Shown: positions 13,107 through 20,886 of the stretch, one piece after another | How positions within the stretch are numbered: the stretch's first letter is position 1 | Layout: every line of letters begins with the position of its first letter | Made by a program: the position numbers and the translations under genes | Assembly: GCA_028717045.1 (NCBI GenBank) | Contig: JAQUON010000001.1 | Coordinates: 1-29,416, forward strand | Length of the DNA stretch: 29,416 bases | Direction: 5' to 3' | DNA from: Candidatus Omnitrophota bacterium | GTDB taxonomy: Bacteria; Omnitrophota; Gorgyraeia; Gygaellales; Profunditerraquicolaceae | Notes under the pieces: model-generated | What the model saw: only the letters and a program-made list of their open reading frames with translations | What the model was told of the DNA's origin: nothing | Databases searched by the model: none

Positions 13107-13799
13107 ATGAAAGCTCGGATGAACGAAAAAGGATTTACCCTGGTTGAAATACTGATTGCGCTGGGCATTGTCGCATCGCTGACTGCGGTTGCGCTGCCCA
13201 ATATTCTGCGCATGCGCAGCAACGCCAATGATGTGGCGGCAAAAGCGGCGATCAGAACCATTGCCTATGCTGCCGAGGAATACGCGGTGCGCCACGGCCG
13301 CTATCCCATACGCATCACGGAACTGACCCAGGCAAATCCTCCCTATCTTTCTGAAGACTATACTGCGAATTCACAGGAAGGATATACGTTTACCTGTAAC
13401 TGGTCTTCTACAGAATATAGCTGTACCGCAACACCCATAGCCGGCGGCATTACCGGCAATAAAATCTATACCATGGCCTCCGGCATTGTGCAGGGAGAAA
13501 CCCTGACAGCTGCTATTATCACGGACAATCCAGACGTACTTGATGCCCCGATTTCCTTAGCCAAGCTCGACACTTTATTAGAGGAAAAACCTGTTTCTGG
13601 CACGAATACCACTACCACGCCCACTGACCCAGGAGATGACCCTATTGATGATCCGGGAATTATCATTATCCTTGATGACCTAGATCGTCCGGAGGATGAT
13701 GGAACGCCTGTAACCCCTGACGGAATGCCGGTTGTTGACCCTACCGATCCTAACGACGTACAAGCACAATCAGCTATAGCTGAGGTTAATGGTATCTAG
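13107..13799 (+). CDS. Type IV prepilin-like protein 2 with acidic Pro/Thr-rich tail
   Basis: A 230-residue prepilin. Signal KG|FTLVEILIALG with cleavage G9/F10 and Glu at mature position 5, as in prepilin 1. The globular part has YLSEDYTANSQEGY and a cysteine pair C97/C106 (CNWSSTEYSC) with the same spacing as prepilin 1. From about residue 175 a tail rich in Asp, Pro and Thr follows (for example TPTDPGDDPIDDPG and PEDDGTPVTPDG), absent from prepilin 1; such tails may bind Ca2+ or be surface-exposed. ATG 13107 has TAAGGAG seven bases upstream. It ends 22 bases before the convergent radical SAM gene. Confidence 0.92.
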   Translation: MKARMNEKGFTLVEILIALGIVASLTAVALPNILRMRSNANDVAAKAAIRTIAYAAEEYAVRHGRYPIRITELTQANPPYLSEDYTANSQEGYTFTCNWSSTEYSCTATPIAGGITGNKIYTMASGIVQGETLTAAIITDNPDVLDAPISLAKLDTLLEEKPVSGTNTTTTPTDPGDDPIDDPGIIIILDDLDRPEDDGTPVTPDGMPVVDPTDPNDVQAQSAIAEVNGI

Positions 13800-13821
13800 T
13801 AAAATCGCTCTCGCTTCCACC

Positions 13822-14835
13822 CTACCCAACGAATAACCCTGCAATAGTATTCTTACAGTAAACGCATTTATCTTCTTGGACCTTATTTTCCAATACCTCA
13901 AATATTCTGCGCCTAATTAAAAGTTTCTTGCATGCAGGGCAGTATGTATTGTTTTCTCTGCCGGCTACATTTCCGGTATATACATACCTTAGGCCTGCCG
14001 TTTTGCCTATCTCATATGCCTTATCGAGGATTGCCTCCGGCGTAATGGCATAATCGGTGAATTTATAATCGGGATGGAAACGAGAAATATGCCAGGGCAT
14101 ATCTTTATCCAGCCCTGCAATAAATGCAGCTATATTGCCAAGCTCTTCTTTTGAATCGTTAAGCCCGGGGATTACCAATGTGGTTATTTCAACCCAAATA
14201 CCTTTCTGCTTCATTTTCCCTATTGACTCCAATACAGGCTGCAGCCTTGCTTGGCAGATATCCTGATAAGAAGCTTCTTTAAAAAACTTAAGGTCTACAT
14301 TTGCAGCATCAAGATAAAAAGCGAGCTCCTCAAGCGCCTCAGGCGTCATATACCCGTTAGTCACGAATACGTTATATAACCCTTTTTCTTTAGCCAGCGT
14401 TGCGCAATCCAGGGCAAATTCAATAAAAATCGTGGGTTCCGTATAGGTATACGATATACTCCTGCAGTTAGAGCGCACAGCAGTATTGATGATTTCAAGA
14501 GGCGTACTTTCTTCTTGCCGCCCAGGCCCTGCCTTCATCGTTTCCTGGGAAATCTGCCAATTCTGGCAGAAGCCGCAGCGGAAATTACACCCGACAGTCG
14601 CAATAGAGAAACTCTCTGTGCCGGGAAGGAAATGGTAAAGCGGCTTCTTTTCAATAGGGTCAAGGTGGCCGGCGATCACCTTGCCGTAGTTTAGGGAATA
14701 GAGGGTGCCTGACTGGTTCTGCCTGACTCCGCAGAAGCCGAATCCGCCCTCAGGGATGCGGCAGCGGTGACTGCATAAAAAACAATGCACTGTCTTATCG
14801 CCTGCTTTTTCGTAGAAAAGCGCTTCTTTGTTCAT
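13822..14835 (-). CDS. AmrS-type radical SAM enzyme (AmmeMemoRadiSam family)
   Basis: A 337-residue radical SAM protein. The cluster motif CNFRCGFC (C83, C87, C90) sits in SIATVGCNFRCGFCQNW. N-terminal cysteines CFLCSHRC (18-25) and FGFCGVRQN, the block LDPIEKKPLYHFLPG, and C-terminal CxxC pairs (YCPACKK and CVYC) match the radical SAM enzyme of the AmmeMemoRadiSam set, related to PflA-type activases. The Memo and AMMECR1 partner genes are not here. ATG 14835 overlaps the PP-loop gene stop as ATGA, so the longer frame to 14976 is rejected. Substrate unknown. Its position at the end of the feo operon fits its demand for iron. Confidence 0.9.
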   Translation of the reverse strand: MNKEALFYEKAGDKTVHCFLCSHRCRIPEGGFGFCGVRQNQSGTLYSLNYGKVIAGHLDPIEKKPLYHFLPGTESFSIATVGCNFRCGFCQNWQISQETMKAGPGRQEESTPLEIINTAVRSNCRSISYTYTEPTIFIEFALDCATLAKEKGLYNVFVTNGYMTPEALEELAFYLDAANVDLKFFKEASYQDICQARLQPVLESIGKMKQKGIWVEITTLVIPGLNDSKEELGNIAAFIAGLDKDMPWHISRFHPDYKFTDYAITPEAILDKAYEIGKTAGLRYVYTGNVAGRENNTYCPACKKLLIRRRIFEVLENKVQEDKCVYCKNTIAGLFVG

Positions 14836-15833
14836 ATCCGCAGCCCTGCAAGATCGGTTTCTGCAAATGGCGCGATAGAAATAATCTCTTCCTGTCCATA
14901 CGCGACCCTGCGCCATATTATTTCCGCCGTAAGCGATCCATCGAGGTCGCAATAACGGCAGGTGATAGCTGCGCAACGCATGGCAAGGTCTTTAGAAAAA
15001 ACTCCCCTGCCCAGCGAGGTAGGCCCGGCAACAGAAGAAGGCATAAAAAGATAATCCCCGCCTTTGGCCAAACTCAACAATTTCCTGTTCTCTTCTTCGT
15101 TCCTGCCTACTGCCAACCGTGCGTTATCTGAAATCCTGAAATGCCTGCCGATTTTCAACAAAGAGATATTCTCAACCGAGAGTTCCCCGTGCATTATTAA
15201 ATCCTTCAACCGGTTAGAAAAAGCCGGATCGGTAAGTAAACACCCGCCTGCCGGATTAGGGTAGCCGCTAATATTATAGCGTTTTGCCAATGCGAACTGG
15301 GGCTTTCGGTTCCTTCCGTTAAAATTCAAAAGCGCTGAACGCGCTATCCATCCCTTTTGCTCGGGGATAGTTTCATCAAGCAATTGTGCGGACAAGGGCC
15401 TGACTACCAGGCCTTCAAGGCCTGATTTCTTTTCAATGAGCTTAAGCGCATCCCTGTATTGGGACATAGGGCGCTGGCCAAGCACTTCGCCGGTAATCAC
15501 AAATGCTGCGCCCACCACAGGCATCTCATCTTTGGCTTTACGTAACATAAGGATTTTACAGTCTATGCAAGGGTTCATCTGTGAGCCAAATCCGTGCGCG
15601 GGTTCGCGGACAAGAGACAAGAAATCAGCGGAAATATCTTTAATGACAGGCGGTATGTGTAAACTGGAACGCACAAGCCGGTTCATGCCTGCGCCGGGCC
15701 CGCTATCGCTTTTACTACGGTGACAGAAAGGAATGGAAAAATGAAAAGGTATGACTTCGATCCCCTGCTCCTGCGCAACCCTAGCTGCCAACACGCTGTC
15801 CAGTCCTCCGGAAACTAACGCAATGGCTTTCAT
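14832..15833 (-). CDS. PP-loop ATPase, ThiI/MnmA-like tRNA-thiolation family
   Basis: A 333-residue protein beginning with the PP-loop ALVSGGLDSVLAA (SGGLDS at 8-13), which adenylates its substrate. Cysteines at C37, C89 and C92 (NPCIDC), the segment FVITGEVLGQRPMSQYRDAL and the block NPAGGCLLTDPAFSNRL recall bacterial and archaeal proteins annotated as ThiI-like 4-thiouridine synthases or MnmA-like enzymes. A sulfur-transfer reaction on tRNA is therefore likely but not certain. It lies four bases after feoB, without its own Shine-Dalgarno, and overlaps the radical SAM gene by four bases, so it is translationally coupled on both sides. Confidence 0.82.
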   Translation of the reverse strand: MKAIALVSGGLDSVLAARVAQEQGIEVIPFHFSIPFCHRSKSDSGPGAGMNRLVRSSLHIPPVIKDISADFLSLVREPAHGFGSQMNPCIDCKILMLRKAKDEMPVVGAAFVITGEVLGQRPMSQYRDALKLIEKKSGLEGLVVRPLSAQLLDETIPEQKGWIARSALLNFNGRNRKPQFALAKRYNISGYPNPAGGCLLTDPAFSNRLKDLIMHGELSVENISLLKIGRHFRISDNARLAVGRNEEENRKLLSLAKGGDYLFMPSSVAGPTSLGRGVFSKDLAMRCAAITCRYCDLDGSLTAEIIWRRVAYGQEEIISIAPFAETDLAGLRI

Positions 15834-15837
15834 AACG

Positions 15838-17568
15838 TTAGCGCAAAATAGCCAGGTTAAGAACGCCGCCTACCGTCAAACCCGTAATAATCATGATCGT
15901 TAAGGATTTCAGAAAATCCTTAATCCCCAATTCTTTGAGCATGATGACGAATGTGGCAACACAGGGAAACGATATGGAAAGCAATACGGCAGCGATAAAC
16001 ATCTGCTTAGCGGTTAAGCCCAGCGGAAGGAGCATGCCCGCAGCTACGTCTTTTCTTATAAATCCGATCAAAAGCGCGATAACCGTCTCTTTGGGTAACC
16101 CGAACAGGCCCTGGATAAGCGGAGCAAAAATCCCGCTCACAAAATTAAACAATTTAAAAAAAACCAGGATATTTACTATAGAAACCCCCAGGAGCACCAC
16201 GGGAAGTGCCTCAATCAAGAACCCTTTGATACGCAGAAATAACTTCTTCATAAAAACGGCAAGTTGCGGAAGCCGGTAAGGGGGTATTTCAAGCAATAGT
16301 TCAGGGCTAAAACCTTTTAATGTCTTGTTCAGGATGACCCCTAAAATGAGCCAGACCGAAAACAATACCAGGTACACGCCGCCTATGTAAAAACCGGAGA
16401 ATTGGCCCAGCAACCCTACGATCATCGCCTGGAGTGCAACACAAGGAACGCCGATAGAAATAAGCGTAGAGGCGATGAACCTCTCCCTCCTTGATTCAAG
16501 TATGCGCGTTGAAAGGATCCCGGGTACGTTACAACCAAAGCCCAAGAGCACAGGAATGATTGTAAAACCGTGGAGGCCGATGCGATGCAAGAAATTATCC
16601 AAAAGTATGGCCAGGCGCGGAAGGTATCCTACGTCTTCAAGAATGCTTAATACAAAGTAAAAAGAGATAATGTAGGGCAGCACCATATCAAATTCAATAT
16701 AAGGGGCAGTGGTCAACAGGCCAAGCGATTGCTTAAAATCAATCCTGCCGTTGAGTAGCTCCCCGATTAATATGTGGTGCAAAAAACCTTCCCCGCCTAA
16801 CAGGCCGCTTATTTTCGATACCACCGGTTGATAGATATTGAAGAAAAAGGGGTCAAAGACAGAGGCGATCAGGCCTTCTGCGATAAAACGCACGAATTTA
16901 AACGAAAAATAAAGCACGGCAGAGGCAATGAGCACTCCGGCGAACGGCTTCATGGAAACGTCTTCCAGCATTTCCCTTAATGTGTGGTGCCGGTGAGTCA
17001 GACGCTGTGTGTGCGAGACGATTTCGCCAATTTTGAGCCACCGCTCTTGTGAAGAGCGCCGTTGCGGCTGCCCAGGGCCAGCCTCAAGGATCCTTTCAAT
17101 AAGCAGCTTAATCCCCTGCCCGGTCAACGCACACGTCTCAACAACAGGAGTCCCCAGCAGCGCTTCAAGCTTAGCCGTATCAATAGCAATGCCCCGGTGT
17201 TTCATATCATCACACATATTCAGACACACCACTAAAGGATACCCCTCTTCAATCAACTGCAGCGTAAGGTAAAGGTTCCTTTCCAGGTTGGTTGCGTCGA
17301 TAATATTAATAATGACCATCTGGTCTCTGGGAAAGTCACGCGGAAGCGCTACTGCAACCTCCTCTGCCTGGGAGCCGGGTTCCAAGGAATAACTGCCCGG
17401 CAAATCGATTATTTCAACCTTGTCTTCCCGCAGCTTCAAATACCCTTTCGTAATCCCTACGGTAGTGCCGGGATAATTCGACGATATTACATTGACCCCG
17501 GTGAGACGGGAGAATACGACGCTCTTGCCGACGTTAGGATTCCCTATCAGAAATATTTTTTTAATCAT
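15838..17568 (-). CDS. feoB: Ferrous iron transporter FeoB
   Basis: A 576-residue FeoB. The G domain has G1 GNPNVGKS (8-15), the NYPGTTVG switch, G3 DLPGSYSL, G4 NMCD and the CALTGQG loop. Two Gate regions follow in the membrane part, seen as ISIGVPCVALQAM and SISFPCVATFVIM, each with the conserved PC. It is shorter than E. coli FeoB (773 aa), with less linker and a shorter C-terminus, but nothing essential appears lost. It imports Fe2+ across the inner membrane. It overlaps feoA as ATGA. Confidence 0.96.
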   Translation of the reverse strand: MIKKIFLIGNPNVGKSVVFSRLTGVNVISSNYPGTTVGITKGYLKLREDKVEIIDLPGSYSLEPGSQAEEVAVALPRDFPRDQMVIINIIDATNLERNLYLTLQLIEEGYPLVVCLNMCDDMKHRGIAIDTAKLEALLGTPVVETCALTGQGIKLLIERILEAGPGQPQRRSSQERWLKIGEIVSHTQRLTHRHHTLREMLEDVSMKPFAGVLIASAVLYFSFKFVRFIAEGLIASVFDPFFFNIYQPVVSKISGLLGGEGFLHHILIGELLNGRIDFKQSLGLLTTAPYIEFDMVLPYIISFYFVLSILEDVGYLPRLAILLDNFLHRIGLHGFTIIPVLLGFGCNVPGILSTRILESRRERFIASTLISIGVPCVALQAMIVGLLGQFSGFYIGGVYLVLFSVWLILGVILNKTLKGFSPELLLEIPPYRLPQLAVFMKKLFLRIKGFLIEALPVVLLGVSIVNILVFFKLFNFVSGIFAPLIQGLFGLPKETVIALLIGFIRKDVAAGMLLPLGLTAKQMFIAAVLLSISFPCVATFVIMLKELGIKDFLKSLTIMIITGLTVGGVLNLAILR

Positions 17569-17798
17569 TCGGCATCAACGATAATTTTATTCGCCATCCC
17601 AAAACCGAGCGCTACGATGCTGCGTCCTGCCTTTATGGCAACAGGGCCCCTAAACATAGAGTGATTCAGGAGGGTCACTTCTCTTCCGACATAGATACCC
17701 ATAACCATAAGCCGCTCATGCAACGCCTTGCCGCCGGTAATTTCGGCAATCTTGCCCTTTTGGTTCCTTCTCATTTTAACGAGTGATATTTTATTCAT
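17565..17798 (-). CDS. feoA: FeoA SH3-like regulator of FeoB
   Basis: A 77-residue FeoA: ISLVKMRRNQKGKIAEITGG, LHERLMVMGIYVGREVTLL, and a closing VALGFGMANKIIV strand, the usual SH3-like fold and length (about 75 aa). ATG 17798 is preferred to the in-frame GTG at 17840, because the -10 box lies at 17843-17848 and the transcript should start near 17836. The protein supports Fe2+ transport by FeoB. No recognisable Fur box was seen. Confidence 0.94.
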   Translation of the reverse strand: MNKISLVKMRRNQKGKIAEITGGKALHERLMVMGIYVGREVTLLNHSMFRGPVAIKAGRSIVALGFGMANKIIVDAE

Positions 17799-17842
17799 CG
17801 GGTTTATTTTTAGCGATAGAAAGGGATTGTTCGAATGCACTT

Positions 17843-17871
17843 ATTGTAGCCTAAAGCAGGGAAAATAGCAA
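17843..17871 (-). promoter_or_regulatory. Sigma70-like promoter of the feo operon
   Basis: On the minus strand TTGCTA (17866-17871), a 17-base spacer and TACAAT (17843-17848). The expected 5' leader before feoA is about 38 bases. It would transcribe feoA, feoB, the PP-loop gene and the radical SAM gene as one unit. Confidence 0.7.
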
Positions 17872-17902
17872 GTACAGAACAGGAAAACCGGGGGCGGGAT
17901 GC

Positions 17903-18643
17903 TTATTCGTGGAGCCAAGCCCTTGTAGCGATCATTAACAAGATGCCGAGAAGAAACGCAATAAATGCCCCTGTTGAGCGCTTCAGGTCTTTTTCCTTAT
18001 GCAGCTCAGGGATGAGGTCGGAAGTAGCAATATAGATAAACCCTCCTGCGGTCAGGGGAAGGATGGCTTCTGAAAATGCCGCAGACACGCTTGAAATGAA
18101 ATAGGCAATTAACGCGCCGAGCACTGCGGTAAGCGCAGAAATAAAATTAAAGAGGAGGGCTTTGTGCCTAGAGAGCCCTCCGTAGATAAGCACACCGAAA
18201 TCCCCCAGCTCCTGCGGTATCTCGTGCAAAATAACCGCCAGGGTAGTAACTATCCCGATTTTAAAAGACGTAATGAAACTGGCGGCAATAATCATGCCGT
18301 CTATAAAATTATGGAGCCCGTCGCCGACAAGGTTAAGGTACGTAAACGCATGGATATCGCAATTACCTTCGTGACAATGTCGCCAATAAAAATATCTCTC
18401 CAGAAGAAAAAAAAGCACGATGCCGGCGATCACATAATGAAACACAACGATGCTATTGGTTTTTTCTAAAGACTCCGGAAGGATATGTAAAAAAGCGCCT
18501 CCGATCAATGAACCCGCAGAAAAACCGATGAGGTTAAAAAGTATCTTTGAGAGCAGATTGCTTTTAATAACCAGGGTAAAGATGCCGATAAGGGATATAA
18601 CGGCAACGAGGAAGGTGCTTAATAAAATCCATACAAGGAGCAT
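17903..18643 (-). CDS. ZIP family metal transporter
   Basis: A 246-residue membrane protein with about eight helices. The metal path motifs are HNFIDG (H111, D115) in helix 4 and HEIPQELGDF (H140, E141, E145) in helix 5, as in ZIP transporters; a His/Cys-rich loop WRHCHEGNCDIH (87-98) precedes them. It moves Zn2+ or Fe2+ into the cytoplasm. It follows the CsgG-like gene and the 26-residue peptide gene on the same strand and lies just upstream of the feo promoter. Metal preference cannot be read from sequence. Confidence 0.93.
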   Translation of the reverse strand: MLLVWILLSTFLVAVISLIGIFTLVIKSNLLSKILFNLIGFSAGSLIGGAFLHILPESLEKTNSIVVFHYVIAGIVLFFLLERYFYWRHCHEGNCDIHAFTYLNLVGDGLHNFIDGMIIAASFITSFKIGIVTTLAVILHEIPQELGDFGVLIYGGLSRHKALLFNFISALTAVLGALIAYFISSVSAAFSEAILPLTAGGFIYIATSDLIPELHKEKDLKRSTGAFIAFLLGILLMIATRAWLHE

Positions 18644-18678
18644 AGGCGAGCGTTAAGGGTTAATCTAGTGCGTATTTT

Positions 18679-18759
18679 CTATCCGAGGTTCGGTTTTTTG
18701 CCTTTATTCGCTTTTTTTGAACGCCAGTTTAATTTTCCGCGACGCTTACGTTTTCCCAT
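18679..18759 (-). CDS. 26-residue highly basic peptide
   Basis: ATG 18759 is preceded by GAGGAG nine bases upstream and opens a 26-codon frame ending in TAG. The product starts MGKRKRRGKLNWR and ends GKKPNLG; nearly half of its residues are Lys or Arg and it has a Trp in the middle. It resembles in style the tiny ribosomal protein bTHX or other RNA-binding peptides, but I cannot assign it to a family. It lies 27 bases after the lipoprotein stop. Support is the good ribosome-binding site and the non-random composition. Confidence 0.6.
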   Translation of the reverse strand: MGKRKRRGKLNWRSKKANKGKKPNLG

Positions 18760-18786
18760 TCTAATCTTCTCCTCTCTCTCGATAGT

Positions 18787-19512
18787 CTAGTATTTATAAT
18801 AACCTGCGGGTATTGCCTGCGCAATGTAACGGATTGCTTCAATAAGGCAGATGCGGATAGCTTTCTCCATAGGCGTGTTCGCATACGCAGAAAGCCCGGC
18901 ACCCAAACCGCTGCTGCCTAACGACCCGGCCGTAAAGCCGCCGCCCAGGTCAGAGGCCTGCCCCTGGACGCGGCCTGAAGCGGCCACCTGCGAGGTAGCT
19001 GCATCAACAATACGGATATCCATAGCCATGTGCGCCTTGTTCAACGAAACCCCTAACAAACCTCCGAGTATGCCGCTACCCGCCCCGCCGCCGCCGCCTA
19101 CCCCGGCCCGCCCTCCTGACGCATGCGGCTCAAATTCGGTCACTGTCGCGGTGATAATCAAATCTGCTGTTTTGGCCTTCTCTTTCTCCGGGCTGCCTGC
19201 GGGCTGGCCTTCTCCCGGAATTGGCGTTATAGCAGCCTGCCGTTCTATCACATTGAAACGGTTACTGCTCGCAAGCGCAGGAACAAGTATCTCGCGTAAA
19301 TCTGAACCTATCTGAAAAGTGGCTTTTGCTGCCTTAATGTCAAAATCAGCTATCGCAATACGCGCCTTAAGGCCAGTATATGCCGGAAGCGCGGCTGAAG
19401 TAACGCTTGAATCTGCCACAATGGCAGGATGAGTCATTTGCTTCAACGTCCTACAACCCGTTGCCATAACCCCAAGGATAAGAATACTACTTACCGCTAG
19501 CATCCTTTTCAT
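18787..19512 (-). CDS. CsgG-like lipoprotein
   Basis: A 241-residue lipoprotein with signal peptide and lipobox ending MATGC (lipidated C20). Then comes a CsgG-type fold: ARIAIADFDIKAA, ILVPALASSNRFNVIERQAA, ADLIITATVTEFEP, MDIRIVDAATSQVAASG and a closing KAIRICLIEAIRYIAQ. Two glycine-rich stretches (about 134-155 and 190-210) are in the region where CsgG forms its beta-hairpins. CsgG is an outer-membrane pore for curli; many relatives have other envelope roles. No curli genes are nearby. AAAGGAAGG precedes ATG 19512. Confidence 0.87.
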   Translation of the reverse strand: MKRMLAVSSILILGVMATGCRTLKQMTHPAIVADSSVTSAALPAYTGLKARIAIADFDIKAAKATFQIGSDLREILVPALASSNRFNVIERQAAITPIPGEGQPAGSPEKEKAKTADLIITATVTEFEPHASGGRAGVGGGGGAGSGILGGLLGVSLNKAHMAMDIRIVDAATSQVAASGRVQGQASDLGGGFTAGSLGSSGLGAGLSAYANTPMEKAIRICLIEAIRYIAQAIPAGYYKY

Positions 19513-19552
19513 GCGGCCTTCCTTTTTTTATCGCCTCTTCTTGCCTGTTACT

Positions 19553-19581
19553 ATTTAATATAAAAACCTCCCCCCTGTCAA
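19553..19581 (-). promoter_or_regulatory. Promoter of the CsgG-like gene
   Basis: On the minus strand a consensus TTGACA (19576-19581) is followed after 17 bases by TTAAAT (19553-19558), about 40 bases before ATG 19512. Confidence 0.55.
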
Positions 19582-19615
19582 GACAAAAAGGGGAAAGTTG
19601 ATCTGTATCCGCGGC

Positions 19616-20254
19616 TTATAATATTTTTTTCAAAGAAGAGACGCTGCGAAGCAAAAGAAACGGATGCTGCCGTGTTAGCTCTGAGGAAGTATGCGAACCG
19701 GTGATGACAACCGCTGTCTTAATGCCCGCGTTGACCCCGGCCTGGATGTCAATGGTCATATCGCCTACGTATAAGGCCTCTGCGGGGGCAACCTTTAGCT
19801 TTTTGATGATTTTTTTCAAGATGTCGGGATAAGGCTTGCCACGCGTGAGCGTATCCGCACAGAGCACATAATCAAAATAAGCGCGTATTTTAAGATGCCT
19901 GAGCAAAATGAGCGAAAAGCGAGTCGGACGGTTACTGGCAATTGCAAGCAAATAGCCCTTCCGCCTGAGAAACGCAAGTAGCGCACGCACGCCGGGGAAT
20001 AACCGTGATTTTTTAAGAAGGTCGGTTTTGTGTGAATGGCGGTATATACGAAGGGCCCGGGGGAGGTCTTGCGCACAGATAAACGGCTCAAGTAACTTTT
20101 TATCTCCCCAGCCTACTGCGCGGCGGATCACTGCGCAGGAACGTAAGGGATAACCCAATGTACGCATTACGTGGTTGAAGCTGACTGTAATCGCTTCATA
20201 CGCATCAACCAACGTGCCGTCTAAATCAAAGATAATGAGCTTTGTGTGTGTCAT
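19616..20254 (-). CDS. HAD-family phosphatase (phosphoglycolate phosphatase-like)
   Basis: A 212-residue HAD hydrolase. Motif I is FDLDGTL (D10 nucleophile, D12), motif II ASNRP, motif III the lysine in RGKPYPD, and motif IV VGDMTID. The helical cap between motifs I and II is of the PGP/beta-phosphoglucomutase type. ATG 20254 is preferred over the TTG at 20272; no clear Shine-Dalgarno is visible. The substrate is uncertain. It follows the secreted-protein gene after a 75-base gap. Confidence 0.88.
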   Translation of the reverse strand: MTHTKLIIFDLDGTLVDAYEAITVSFNHVMRTLGYPLRSCAVIRRAVGWGDKKLLEPFICAQDLPRALRIYRHSHKTDLLKKSRLFPGVRALLAFLRRKGYLLAIASNRPTRFSLILLRHLKIRAYFDYVLCADTLTRGKPYPDILKKIIKKLKVAPAEALYVGDMTIDIQAGVNAGIKTAVVITGSHTSSELTRQHPFLLLRSVSSLKKIL

Positions 20255-20329
20255 TGAAAAACAGAAAGGCAAATCCGCTACTGGCTTTTCTACAAAAACC
20301 CTGCGTACGCCTAAGAAAGGGCCTTGTTG

Positions 20330-20788
20330 TTACTCATCCCGGGGTAAAGATAAAGGAGCGCTTTCTTCTTCAACTCTTTCTATGCCAACAACCCTGGCAA
20401 TATTTTTCCCATCAATAATACGGTAATCTATGCTTACGGTGTCGTTGGGTCTAAGGCCCGCCAAAGATTGTGCGTTTTCATATACGGTGTTTTGATCCAC
20501 AACAAAGACGAGGTCCTGTTCGCTATTAGTATCGTAATCGACATAATGGACGGTCAGGCTGTTATTGGCAACGTCCAGTAGCACTACCTTACCAAGAATC
20601 CATTGTGTTTGAAGAGGTTCTTGCGGCATGGCCGCTTCTGAAACAGCAGGCGCTTCAATAGACGCTTCTTCGGCGGCATTTTCGCCTGCTACGGAAACCG
20701 CTTCTTCGGCGACAAGCACGCAAGGAAAAACGATTATACAAAACATAACCAACAATACAAAAGCTATGATACAAACGCGCTGTTTCAT
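20330..20788 (-). CDS. Secreted beta-barrel-like protein, possibly DUF5666-like
   Basis: A 152-residue protein with a signal peptide (about residues 1-27), an Ala/Glu-rich linker (28-55) and a beta-rich domain of about 75 residues (WILGKVVLLDVANNSLTVHY through TVSIDYRI and NIARVVGIE). The pattern GKV-LxVxNNSLTV followed by GDTVxxxYxxxxGxxxA is seen in DUF5666 and related OB-like domains. ATG 20788 is used since AGGGAGG lies just upstream; the longer frame from 20836 is rejected. Function unknown, probably periplasmic. Confidence 0.75.
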   Translation of the reverse strand: MKQRVCIIAFVLLVMFCIIVFPCVLVAEEAVSVAGENAAEEASIEAPAVSEAAMPQEPLQTQWILGKVVLLDVANNSLTVHYVDYDTNSEQDLVFVVDQNTVYENAQSLAGLRPNDTVSIDYRIIDGKNIARVVGIERVEEESAPLSLPRDE

Positions 20789-20886
20789 ATTCCCTCCCTC
20801 GGCGAAATTGTGTAAATTGAAAATAATCTTGCGCAACCGTAGCGACAGTTAATTTTTAAAAATCCCTTCTCCCGCATTCTCATTCG

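Noticed and set aside
14836..14976. Upstream extension of the radical SAM gene
   Set aside because: It would overlap the PP-loop gene by about 145 bases; ATG 14835 gives the usual four-base overlap and the canonical N-terminus.
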